The notes under the pieces were generated by a model. The model saw only the letters and a list, made by a program, of their open reading frames with translations, did not search any database and was not told where the DNA came from. Both the position numbers and the translations under genes were made by a program. Positions 1 through 11,641 of a stretch of DNA of 64,000 bases are shown piece after piece; the stretch's first letter is position 1, and every line of letters begins with the position of its first letter. The stretch comes from Rotaria macrura (lineage: Eukaryota; Rotifera; Eurotatoria; Philodinida; Philodinidae), in assembly GCA_900239685.1 (NCBI GenBank), contig OENT01000156.1, positions 46,051-110,050 of the forward strand, written 5' to 3'.

Positions 1-448
1 GTAATCTGTTCTAACCCGTATGCACTAGTACTAACCGGTTTTCGCTTAATACCGCCAATATAAGTCAAATACGGTAGGTATAAAACAGAAAGACGGCTAC
101 GAAAAAGACCGGTTATCTTCACCGTTGCATCACTAATTGTTTCGTCAAAGTAGATTTTTCTATTCAATGAATTGTGCTGAATATGATTACAGTTTTTTTC
201 TTAATGATGAATGCATATTCTTGTAATGATTTTGTTTCACAACTAAATGATGCAAATAGAGGAAGATTTATTTACATCTACAACTTCTATGTCATAAAAC
301 GTTATTGAGAAAACAAACAATAATAGAAATAACGAAAAAAAAAGCATAATTAAATGAGATCAACGCGCTATACAGTTACTGAATTCTATATACTTTTCCT
401 TTACACAAAAATGTATTAGGTTCTCATGAATTCAATCTTAAATTTATT
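1..448. other. Left-edge non-coding DNA
   Basis: No open reading frame is convincing here. Bases 1-130 are richer in CGG/CCG words (aaccggttttcgc, gaccggttatc) than the rest and resemble the GC-rich foldback islands further right, so this may be the tail of such an element cut by the window edge. Bases 130-448 are AT-rich and could be an intron of the SNARE-like gene that follows. Confidence 0.3.
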
Positions 449-862
449 ATGCTTAATGTTTTCATTGTTCTTGTTTGTTTCTCGATGCAAATTCAATTAA
501 GTAATCAATATTCATCATCAGAAGTTTATGAAGCACGCGATGAAATTCTTAAATTACAATATAACTTAAATAAAATCGAAGAATTATATAATAATATATA
601 TTCAACATTGAATGATCAACAAACATATATTGAAGACATACAAACATCTGTAAATCAAACACAAATAAATTTTGAAAAAAGTGGTTTTGATTTTCATCAA
701 TTATTACAATCAAGAAGAAGAAAAGATAAATATCGATGCTTTATTATTTTATTCATAAGTGCAATAGGCTGCTTTTTTCTTCTTATAGTTATTATTGCTC
801 TTATTAATGTTATCCAAACATTTGGATTTAAGCGAATAAATAAATCCACGAGAAATCAATAA
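449..862 (+). CDS. Syntaxin-like Q-SNARE motif protein with C-terminal membrane anchor
   Basis: The 137-residue frame has the layout of a syntaxin tail. Heptad-rich residues 28-90 contain EILKLQYNLNKIEELY, then a Gln in the zero-layer position (Q57, context LNDQQTYIEDIQ), then a basic juxtamembrane RRRKDK, a hydrophobic segment at about 98-120 and a short lumenal tail. Syntaxins drive vesicle fusion by pairing this helix with partner SNAREs. What is missing is the N-terminal Habc bundle. Residues 1-20 instead form a signal-peptide-like hydrophobic stretch. Alternatively the true exon begins at 522, after a plausible acceptor (catcatcag), with the 5' exons outside the window. EVYEARDEI just after that acceptor still aligns with syntaxins, which favours the spliced reading. 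SNARE identity is fairly sure; the start is not. Confidence 0.6.
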   Translation: MLNVFIVLVCFSMQIQLSNQYSSSEVYEARDEILKLQYNLNKIEELYNNIYSTLNDQQTYIEDIQTSVNQTQINFEKSGFDFHQLLQSRRRKDKYRCFIILFISAIGCFFLLIVIIALINVIQTFGFKRINKSTRNQ

Positions 863-3825
863 AAAGAGAAACAAGAAAAAGATTATAAAGAATTTTTCTA
901 TGCTATCTTTCCAGAGATTAACGCATTCAGTTCCGAGAGAGATAATGACTCGAATATACTTTTCCAATATAATCAATGATTGTAGATAAATATTTGAAAA
1001 TGAACTCTTATTATAGAATAAGACAATAGTAAGTACAAAACCGGAATAGCTTGTTGAATGAAAATCGAGAGAAGAAAAATCGTAAATAGTCTCCTGTCGT
1101 CTATGGTAACATTTAAGAGATAGTCACAATTTCTAGCAGGAAAAGTCGCTCGTAAAATCATAGTATTCGATTGATCACTAATACACGTTTACATGCTTGG
1201 TATAAGCATGTGAGCTGAGAATCATTGAAATAATTTGATCGCTTATCTATATCACACTCGTCTATTTGACTAGGCAACGTCTCTACATTTTTCTATCTGT
1301 TTTTTTTTCAATAAATGAAATCAATTTCATGTTGTTCTTCAAGTTGATTTAGCATGTCATTACGAGATATCGTTTATAAATTCCTTCTCAGAATATATCG
1401 GTTTCCTCGAGAATGAAGTTTCTCACGAGGAAATAGTTATTCGATTCTAGCAATAAACAATCGTTTACTTGGTGAACGAACATACAAACATAAAAGAAAT
1501 AATTATACGTTAGCAATGCTTCCAAAGTCAATCTTTCTTTCTCTCTTGCAAAAGTTTCATTAAGAAAGGAAAATTTCATCATTTTGCAAGAGGCAACATT
1601 CATAAAGTGTCTTGAAAATTCTTAGTAAACATATCTTACATTCGATAGAATTTCGCTCATTATTTCTTGTTTGAGACATTCATGTTCTTATATTTTTTTT
1701 TACTAATTTCTGAGAATTAATGATCGCTCACTGCTAGTATTCTCAACTAATTCAATTGTTAATTGAATATTAGTTATTGAGTCTTAACGGCATTAGAACT
1801 GATTTCTTCATGAATAGTCTAGATTTAAGATTTTTACATGTTCATTATACTGGCATTAATGAACAATGGTGAATCTGTAAAGAAAAAAAAATTGACGAAA
1901 ATCTTGACATAGCCATAGTAATATTCTAAATCGTTGATGTTCCTTCTATAGAATCTACTTATTTGAAATATTTCCATAAGAGCAACACATATGATTTATT
2001 GAATGAGATGGTAGCGTCTAAATCTAATAAACAATCGATACTTGTCATTAATCGTTAAAAAACCTGTATTCATTGAGTAATTCGATTTGATCTGATGCAA
2101 TATTATTGTCGATGATTCAAGACAGTGTCTTAGTAGAAAATATATATTTTGTATCTTTCGATTGACTGTATTTCATTAACTGAAACATATTTTTCTAATG
2201 TTCCTTTCATTAATCTCCTACGACACTATTATCATAGATTTATTTTGCTATATGTCATCTGCATGAGATGCTGTCGTTTATCCGATATTGGTTTTCATAT
2301 ATTTTGAAACATGTTTCTTTCGAAAAATAGTCTTTCGATGATTAGCTTTTGGTCTTTTCGATAAGTATCTAGTTAAAAATACTTTGTTACAGATTTGCCT
2401 TTAGTTTTTAAAACAAAATGTCATATCTAAAAGAAAAACTTAATTTCGTTAAAAATCTATTAATGTTGACGTCAAAGTCTACTTACGTACTAATTCGATG
2501 AATCAAGCTCTGTCAATTTTGATGATCGTCTTTCAGCACTTCAGATAAGCTTTGTCCTTTACCTCATCATCGATAAGTCTGATGTTTTCCTTATCTCCAG
2601 CTACTTAAAAGTCTATTTTCGCTTCGTTGTTAGTCTGTGATGAACTTACTTATGCCTATGTCTTACTACGAGATTCGCAATCCTCTTTCTTTTATCGAGT
2701 TATTGATCTATCGGATCAGCCATGAATAATTAAATTTTTTTCATATAATGATGAGAATATAAGATAGTAGACTACGATAAGTACACTGATGTCAAGAAAG
2801 ACATACGAGTGAGAGAAGAGATTGAAGTGAAATAATACCCAAAAGTAAAAATTTTAAGAAAACTAATTCAAATCCAACAAAGAACACATGAAATAAACAA
2901 TTATTTTATACTTGTGTGATCTATACGCTGAATAGAAGAGAAGAAAAACAGATTAGTAAATGTAACTATATAATATTCAAACACAATTGCTCGGAGTTTT
3001 GACGAAAATACCATCGACTGAAAGTTTTAACTGCATATTTTTACAATCATTATAACATATCATATTCGTTGAATCCTAATCGGATTTATGTGATTAATAG
3101 AATGTTTTTTATTTATTTATTTTTTATTAAATTACATTAGCCAACTACGTAGATTTCTCTACCAGTTATGAAGCGGAATGAAAATTTTATTTCATGCGAA
3201 TAGTGAAGCTTATTGGTTGTTGAATCGATTATTTGATACAATTTATATACAATTTATTGAATAAAAATAAAATTTTCTCCGCAAAAACCAAACAATCTAG
3301 TATCTGTTTTCGTTGAAATTAATTATTAAACTTGATATTCATTAAAAAATTGCCACATATGAGAAGAATCAAGATCAAAATGACAACATAATACTGAACA
3401 ACTTTGACAAAGCTATACAGTCAAAATGAATAAATGATGAATGTGATTTTTTTAAAGTGAACGTCAATTAGTGCAAGAAAAAAAACAAGAAAGAAAAATA
3501 AAAATGATCCATTGGTGTACGCGCGAAATTGTCAAGATCAATATATATATATATATATATATTCAGAAATCTTTCTTTAGGGACAGAGAAGGGCTGTGTG
3601 TAGAGTTCAATGTCTTGAAAATATTAATTGACAATCATGAATATTTGTAATTTTTGAAAGAAAATGCAGTATCTTTCATGCTTTCGTCCCATAGGAGTTA
3701 TTCTATATTTTCTATTTAGAATCATTCTCTACGTCGTCATGGTTCGAATTGTGAAGGTAAACAAAATCAAAAGCTAAACGTTAATCTCAATTCATTAAAA
3801 ACATTTTACATGAAATTCTTTGTCT
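863..3825. other. Gene-poor intergenic DNA
   Basis: About 3 kb with no supportable gene on either strand. Open frames here are short, AT-driven and lack splice partners. A perfect (AT)n microsatellite lies near 3541-3561. It separates the SNARE-like gene from the 3' end of the minus-strand 793-residue gene. Confidence 0.5.
3541..3561. repeat. (AT)n microsatellite
   Basis: About ten uninterrupted AT dinucleotides in intergenic DNA. Similar shorter runs occur near 18271 and 49700. Confidence 0.8.
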
Positions 3826-6800
3826 TTAGCTTTTTTTCTTCGTTTGCCGTATGGTATTCGGCTCATTCAGGAGAGATAATTTATAAAGTGATTTCGCAGA
3901 TGAAATAGATGATTTCGTAAGGAATTGTTGAACTGCTTTATTGCTTGTTAATTTATATGATTCAGAAAGTTCCTGGTAGCGTATTAATTGTTTCACACCT
4001 TCTTGAATAATTGGATTTTGATTCTGTATTCTTTGCTCCATTGACATCGAATTATCTTTGAATGAATTCGCTTGGCTTTGCAACGACACATTTTCAAGTC
4101 TTTGATGTGTATTTTTATTTCGATCTTTCGTTGAGAAGAATTTCGGCTGAATTCAAACAATTAGTTTATCATAAAATATCTACCGTAAAGAAATGTATTT
4201 AATGACAATTCTATTTTTAAACCTTGCTTGATTTTAAAGATGTTGTAAACATTCATTAGGACAGCCGGTAGATGTTTCTATTACTCTGTTAATTTACATT
4301 TTAGTTTTCAATTTAAGACTGCATAGATGAATGAAATTCTTACGAACCAAACTTTTTTTCATTGTTTTGTCAATCAGTTTTTCCGACCAGCAAGACTTTT
4401 GTTCATAGGATAAAATGCTGCCTGAACAAATTTTTGCAGTCGGTTTTTTAGATGTGCGTTTTTCTGTCAGCAAAGAAACTCGTATTGTAATAAGACTGGA
4501 AGTTGCTATGAAAATTGATTCTATTACAAAAATTGCTGCCGTCATCATTTTTACTTACTATCACTACATTAATTATTGTCAATTAAAATGTATCACATAT
4601 TTTTATATCAAGGGAGGTTTTTAGATTCAATCCTCAAGGATGAATATGTTTTTTAAAAGCTAAATGAGTAGCAAAGAGTAAAATCTGCAGTATATTGGTA
4701 ATGATTATATCTCATTACACTCGATATATTTTGCAGAACATGAATCAAACAAAACTATTAATGGGCAGTGTTATAAAAGGAGTCGGAAATTTTCAGAACA
4801 TGTAATTATTTTCTTTCAATCAAAAACATTTTTATCGAATCAATTTTTCTTCCAAATCATGATCCTCACTAATCACCTATGAACATATATATATATTTAT
4901 ACATGATGAATACATGTTAACTACCTCTAAATTTGATTTATTGGCAGCGGAAATTTCTTTTGCATCTGTTTTGGATGATAAGAAAACATTGGTGGTGAAT
5001 TTATCATCATGCGCATTATTATTAATGTGAGTAGTGTTTGTCTGTTGAAGTATTGATTTAAATTCGTTGACTAAATGTCTTTGACGACATTTTATCGATT
5101 CGTCAACATAATCGATAGATGAAAATGACACTTTTGAGTTTGATAAATTTGAAAGTAGATTTTTATTTTTAACACGTAGACGAATTGAATCCATGGGATG
5201 AGAAATATTTTGTTGTTGTTGTTGTTTATTACCATTTATAGTTTTCTTGAATGAGGATGGTAGAGTATTAAAAAGAAATGTTGAATTATTTTTCATACAC
5301 GTAATATCTTCAAATGTATCTTTACTATTAGTAGACTATTGACAGAAAGAAAAAATTAATCAAAGTAAATTTAATGATAATGTCTGTCTGTTTGTAAAAT
5401 TTGCATTATACCATAGTGAGACATTCCAATTAATTATGTATCTTACATACATCTATTCTGGTTCAAGTCAATTCGTTTTGAAAGCAAAAACAATACTCAA
5501 AACAAAAAAATTTCATCCTCTATTTTGTATAATAGGTTCTCCGATATCAAAGTTTGACAGTGACATCGAAAATATTCTTCAAAATAGTTTCTTAGATAAC
5601 GTTGCATTATTTCGTTTTGCAATCAAAATTCACAATTTGAAATCCTGCTGTAGTTACCTACATACAGCTGCATTTCATTCTCAAGACGGATAGTGTCCTA
5701 TGTTTGCCACCGAAATCATGAAAAACTAAAAAGACAAGAATATAAAACTTTGATTTACTGTATTCTGAGTTTTGACATTAAGCTTATATTGAGAGTTCCC
5801 AATAGAAAAATAATGTATAGAATTGTTTGAATGCATTCATAAATTGAGCGATGATTACACTGACAGTGTTTTCTGTCCTTTTCCTGTTCTGATAAAATGA
5901 TGAACCGTGTGATTAATTGTGCTACTCATTAACAAATTTAAAAAAATTGCCTGACACTTTGATTGTTCCGGAAATGCAATTTCAGAGTTCTCACATTGTC
6001 TTTAAATGCACTAGTTCTTATTCACTCATAATTCATTTTTAACGACGAATCTATCCGTTTGATTTCTTTTTTTTTGTTTTTCATCATTCATTTCGTTAGT
6101 AGTTGCTTCTTATTTACTTTCAATTTTGTCTTCTAAGTGCCATCATCGAGCTATCTACGTATATATTTGCAAATAAGAATGTCAATTAACTCTTTAGATT
6201 GACTTAATGCGAAAAGCCTAATTACATTTATATAATGATCGCAAAAGGATGCTATAGAACATAAAATATGTTAGTACTTAGTGATTAACTTAGTATGTTT
6301 AATACTCGCCAAATACTATGGAATATGTTTATTTTTGTTGCTAAACTATATAGTAGTAGTCGCCATATAATTAGAATTCATCTATTACTCAAACCAAGTG
6401 ATTTTGCTATCATAGAAATAAATTAACTCTTTTCGAATAAACGATTTCCTTCTTTGTAAAACTATTGATTTTTAAGACGACGATTGAAATCTCTGTCCTT
6501 TGATAAGACATCACCTTTCCTAATATAGCACAGTTAGAACTTGTTGGATACTCTACGTTAAATCCTTGGTTTATTTTCAAAGAATATGTTTTTCCCGGAA
6601 CTGCTAGTTCTATACTAATTTATTGAAAAACATGCGGTCTCAGAGTGTCGAACCTATCTTGCTGGATTTCATAAGACTGATATTGATCAGTTTCGAAAGT
6701 TAGATCGTAATCAGTATAGATTATATGACAGCTACGGGAAATCAAAATATCATCTATGATATCTTTCATATGAAGGTTTATTTGTACAAACATGAGAATC

Positions 6801-9452
6801 TAATTGATTCAAAATATGGATGAAAGGTATGAGTGAGATACGAAACTTTGCTTAGAATCTTCTTTAAAAAAAGATAGGCTTATTCTCGAGAAATTTTTCA
6901 AAGAACGGCGAATACTTACTTTTTATTGAGTTAAAAAATATTTCTCATTCTATACATAGATAGATTGTACGTATATAAATGAAAGATTTAATTTAGAAAG
7001 AATTCGATTCATTATGATTTCGAACGATTTACTAATACGATATGTTGAGAGAAATCAAATTTTCATAGTTTGCAGACCTTTAATGAAGCATCTTCTTGTA
7101 AATGAGGCAATGATTCCTTCTGCAGTTGATTGTTTTGATTAGTACGACATATGAGAGATGTTTTCTCGACATTTTCATGCGATGATAGACAAGTATTGTT
7201 AGGATATTCCATATTAAGAATAGATGGCATTATGCCTATATATATGATAAATACTAATTATCGGATGTTTATTTATCGAGAAGAAGTTCAAGATATTGCA
7301 TTTGATTTACACCGAACCTACATTGTTTAACAGGTAATTTTGAATGATTAGCAATGGATGATACTGGTTGAATTCTAAGATCAGTAGATGTACTTGATAA
7401 TAATTGAATTTGAGATGATCTATTTGATGTACGAATACGTTTGTGTTTCTTTCGATGACCATATTTATGTGCATATTGTTGATAATTATGTTTTCTTCGA
7501 GTCTTCTTTTTGGAACATTGTTTTAACTGGTGTACAGAAGATTTTCGAGAATCATCCAGAGATAAATTTGAATTGTTTCCTTCAGAGATATCGACTAATT
7601 ATATGCATGTCAATTATACTCGATAAAAGAAAGAAAGAAAGGTTTATCTATATTCAGATATATATATTTACCCTGTCTATCTTGCGTTTTAATTGATTTG
7701 GACTTATTCGACAGTTCTTTATCAAAATTATCATGTTTCGATAATGAATCTTCACCAGATTGTACTTGTATATAATTTTTCTCGGGTATCATTGATGCAT
7801 TATAATTATAATTTCTAGCTATGGAACGTCGACAGCGGTTGGTTGGTGATCGCATATGTTTATTGCCTTCATTTCGATCAATATTTACAATTTTAGATGT
7901 ACCAATATTAGTTGTTGATAGAGAAATTCGATCACGTTTAAACGATGATAATCGAAAATAAGAAATTAGATTCACCAATGCATTGATAAATCGTTGTTTC
8001 CTTGTCGATAATATTGCTGACGAAGTCAATGGAGAATAATTTTCTGTGTAACTGTTGTTATCGTGCAGTTGTTGTGCGCTATTCTAAAAGACTAATATAA
8101 TTTTAATAAGTGTAGTTGTGGATAGAAATATCACGCAAGGTCTGAAAGATTTTCTTTAAGTGCTTGAGTGCATTCAGAGTACAATCAAATGCATTGATGT
8201 CTAAGAATAAATAGGCTATGAAACTTTCATGGGGCTTAAGATAAAAGTAGCATGACTTCTCTTGCGTGATTGTTTTTTCTAGGAGTAGATATGTAGTTCA
8301 ATACATATATATCAGGACGAGATGAATTTTTTCTAATAATATATTGCTAACTAATGTAATATTATATTTTTATTTGTTTACTGGTATCAATCGTCTATCT
8401 ATTTTTTCTATGAGAGAACTTATTAGTAGTTTAGAATGTCTTTTCTTAGTCGATTGTTTGTTCTTTCCATGTGTCATTAATTATATCATCAGATAACAAT
8501 TAGTAATATGACGTGATTCCTTCGATTTATACTATGGTAACTTGTGACTTTTCCTCTCATTGCTTATGAATCCATCAACAATATTACTTTGTAAAAATTT
8601 TTGATTCGGAACCACTAATATTATGATACAAGAAGAATTAGTTACCGGTAGTTTTTCTACTGATTTTTCTATTTGAAATTTTTTCACTTCGTTTGAACTC
8701 CATTTTCGTTGATTATCGGTGTCAATAGCATTATTATTTCGATTTTTATTTCGTTTATTGTGATGATATTTGTCTTTGACTCTTGCAGTCGAACAACGGA
8801 TTGTTGATGTTTCTGTTGCAGTACTATCTGTATATGATGAATTTTCATTGTCGGATGACGTTGCAGAGGACGATAACGACGACGACGACGACGATGATGA
8901 TGATGATGATGATAATCGGCTTTTTGCACTAAACATTTGTGCTAGTGGTTTAAGAATATTATTACATGATGTCTGTCGATCGATTTTTGTTATCATCGTT
9001 GTTTGCATACCAATGCTTTTCATATTTCTAGTGTGCATATTTAAATTCGACGAATGTTTTTTCCTCAAAAGTTTGTTATTTAAAATAGATTTCATTTGCT
9101 TTGAAGTTAATGAAGGATACGGAATCGAATGATCCTTTAAATTTTCGAATGATTTTTTTCCATTGTAACTTGAAGCTGATGCTTCACATTCAGTCCATAG
9201 ATGTTCAAGCATTGATTGAACACGATTTGTTTGGTTGTGTAAAGATCTTGGTAATAGGCATTTAATATCGTCATGTTTTGGTTCAATCGAGGATATATTT
9301 GTCTGCTGTAGTTGTAATTTCACTCGAACACCCGAATGAATATTAGATGAAACTCGACGGTGCGATGCTGGTTTTATGTCTTCGGCTATAATTTGTTCTT
9401 TTGTTTCAGATTTGTGACGATTATGATCATATTTTGAATTATTAAAGTTCAT
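3826..9452 (-). CDS. Unrecognised 793-residue basic Ser/Asn/Lys-rich protein, six exons
   Basis: Six exons join in phase: 9452-8646, 8083-7672, 7594-7322, 7235-7078, 5335-4925 and 4146-3826 (phases 0,1,1,0,0). Donors include CCG/GTAACT, AGG/GTAAAT and GAG/GTAGTT; the exon-4 donor GTCTGC is weak, so that end is the least sure. The protein starts MNFNNSKYDH and is hydrophilic and basic, with a poly-Ser run at residues 181-200 encoded by a TCA/TCG microsatellite. A KKHKRIR cluster in exon 3 looks like a nuclear-targeting signal, and poly-Gln lies in exon 5. The last 107 residues are helix-prone and end KKKS. No signal peptide, membrane segment or known domain is visible. I do not recognise the family. 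A nuclear or cytoskeletal disordered protein is an inference from composition. A 255-base open frame at 4548-4294 within the last intron does not fit the phases and is left out. Confidence 0.6.
5336..7077 (-). other. 1.7 kb intron of the 793-residue gene
   Basis: Interval between exons 4 and 5. No coding or repeat signal is convincing. A small unrecognised exon with a length divisible by three could be hidden here. Confidence 0.35.
8870..8915. repeat. Trinucleotide repeat (GAC/GAT)n, coding poly-Ser on the minus strand
   Basis: Tandem GAC then GAT triplets on the + strand. Read on the - strand in the frame of the 793-residue gene they give the serine run; on the + strand they would give poly-Asp, which makes a misleading open frame there. 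Confidence 0.8.
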
Positions 9453-9977
9453 TTACTTTCTTATAAATTCTCTTAACCATCGCTATGATTAACATATAGA
9501 TAAAAAATGATATGATCGAAATTTTCCTCCTAACAACGATAAATTATTATTATGATTGATTTTTTTTTGCTTTCTTTTCTTTTTGACAACGGTAACCAAC
9601 GTGTCACAAAATTGACAAGTGATAATAAAATCTATTCGTATTTGAATTGTAGTTCCGATCATACATCACAACATCGCACTCAAAATAATTTTATATTTCA
9701 AAACATAAATATGAATATTTATTGAAAAGTTTGTTGACAATCAGATGGTTTCTTTTTATCTTCAAAGAACAAAAAAAAATATTCTTTTCATAGTTTGAAA
9801 ACTTTGTTTTTTTTTCAAAAAATAAGCAGATCAACGGTGTACGATTTACTTGGTTCGATAGTTTCGTTTTTTTTTAAATAAAGCTTTCTGAAAAATAACA
9901 GACATCGAATAAAGAAAACTAAAGAAAACACACACAAAACTCTATATACTAATATGCAGATGATGATTATATAGTCA
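9453..9977. other. Intergenic spacer
   Basis: About 525 bp between the 3' end of NR-A and the 5' end of the 793-residue gene, both minus strand. AT-rich with T and A runs. It presumably holds the NR-A 3' UTR and the promoter of the downstream gene. No clear site can be named. Confidence 0.4.
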
Positions 9978-11641
9978 CTAGGAATTGAGAAAAACGGACT
10001 GCATTAATGGGGCAAGGTGATCATTGTTAACAGTTTGTTTCCATACTGCTTCTTTGGTTTTTCGTCCTAATATTTGTGCTTTCATACAGGCAAATACAAG
10101 ACGGGAAAAAATCGACTGTGTCAAATCGCTTCTAAAACGTACATCAAGGTATTTCCAAAGTAGATTAATAAAAACATTTTGTGCATGGAAAATTTCTATT
10201 GGATGAAGCCAGTATGGTTCGTTGACATCGGATCCTTTTGTAAAAATCATAATTAACATAACTAATTTCATAATCAAGTGATCATTTGAACATATATCTT
10301 GAACCTCTTGAATAAATATCATAGAATCATGATAAATTTCATTGGAATAGAGACGTAGTTCACTGGCATGATAGCAAAAATCATTTGCTGTGTTTGGTTC
10401 ATGATATATTTGTGTCTGGATATCGACACACATACATAGATGGAAAAACAATGCTGCCAATACGTTATGTTTAACTAGTGCAAGTCGATCATCTTCATGT
10501 AATGACTAACAAAGGAAAAAATTAAGAACTTCGAGTTTTTGTAAATAAGAAAAGTAAAATAGCAAACTTACATTAAATTCTGGTGTTAATTTTAAAAATG
10601 TAATTGTTCGTAACGTACTGATTTGTGTTACTTCATTAACAATATTAGTAATATCATTTAGGTTTTTCAGACATGGAAAATCACAAGCTTCAGCATTAGA
10701 CATATTTAATTGGACTGCACGGGTATAACTTTCATCGACTTTTGTTATAAGTATTCGATCAACTTCATTTAATAAAACTTTATAATCAAATATATTTTGA
10801 TTTATATTATTGTTAGAAAATATTTCTTTGATGGATATAAGATCGTGTGGTTCATTATTATCATCAAAAAGATTGAGAGAATCTTTATGATCAATATCAC
10901 CATCTTCATCATCATTAATAATACGTTCTTGATATTCATCAGGAAAATTGAAGCGTTCAGTTTCAGGAACAGTCGACGGAGAACTGGATGGTGTTAATGA
11001 AAACATATTTAAATTTTGTGACATAGCACGTAATCGACGATTATCTTCAATCTTTTGTTTTTTTGTACGTTTTTCTTCTTCGGACATAATCCATTCTTTA
11101 CGTAAACCTTTGTCAAAACACTTTTTAAGTCGACATGCTTTACATCTCTAAAAAAAATGAAAGAAACTTAATTAAAAGTAAACAAGATATATGGTATTGG
11201 ATGACATACTTTTCTTGTTTCTAGAGAAATAATACAATCATCAGTACCTGATCGACATTTTAGTTTGCCCTAGAAAAATTATACAAAATCAAAAATAAAA
11301 TTTATATGTAAAATCTACGAAAACCCTTACGACATTGTTCAATGCATTTCGACGGAAAAATGCTTTGCAACTTTCACATGTAATTTGATCAAAATTATAA
11401 CCTAAAATCAGACGAGAAAAAGAAGCAAGTGAGATAGAGAAAAGAAAAGCTAAATATCGAGAAAGAGATACTATATGATTGATCATATATACATACCCAT
11501 AGCTGGCGCATGGCAAACAACACATATGAGATCGTGACGATCACGTTTTCGAGGATTTACATTGGATACTGATCGTTTACGATATTGTTGTTGTCGCATT
11601 GCCGCTGTATTAGTTGTGGGTACTCTATGATCTGTTTGCAT
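9978..11641 (-). CDS. NR-A: NR1-type nuclear receptor, 459 residues, five exons
   Basis: Exons 11641-11497, 11401-11331, 11269-11210, 11147-10572 and 10505-9978 join in phase. The first zinc finger starts at C40 (CVVC, 13-residue loop, CESC). The P-box CESCKAFFRRNAL is typical of VDR/DHR96-like receptors that bind DNA half-sites in the nucleus. The second finger is CX6C-X9-CX2C, followed by the hinge KKQKIEDNRRLR and an acidic linker. The ligand-binding domain runs from about residue 220 to the end: LTPEFN / SLHEDDRLALVKHN, a YHEPN loop, FTKG, and HAQNVFINLLWKYL in the helix-10 region. AF-2 reads APLMQSVF, with Ser where Glu is usual. One intron splits finger two between ETRK and RCKAC, which is unique among the four paralogues. 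An acceptor (tattttcag) lies 8 bases before the ATG. Ligand unknown. Confidence 0.88.

Noticed and set aside
749..976. Minus-strand hydrophobic frame
   Set aside because: Antisense of the SNARE membrane segment and its 3' flank.
4294..4548. 84-codon minus-strand frame inside the last intron of the 793-residue gene
   Set aside because: No acceptor and donor combination keeps phase with exons 5 and 6, which join directly in phase 0.
8770..9132. Plus-strand frame with a poly-Asp run
   Set aside because: Antisense shadow of the poly-Ser exon of the 793-residue gene.
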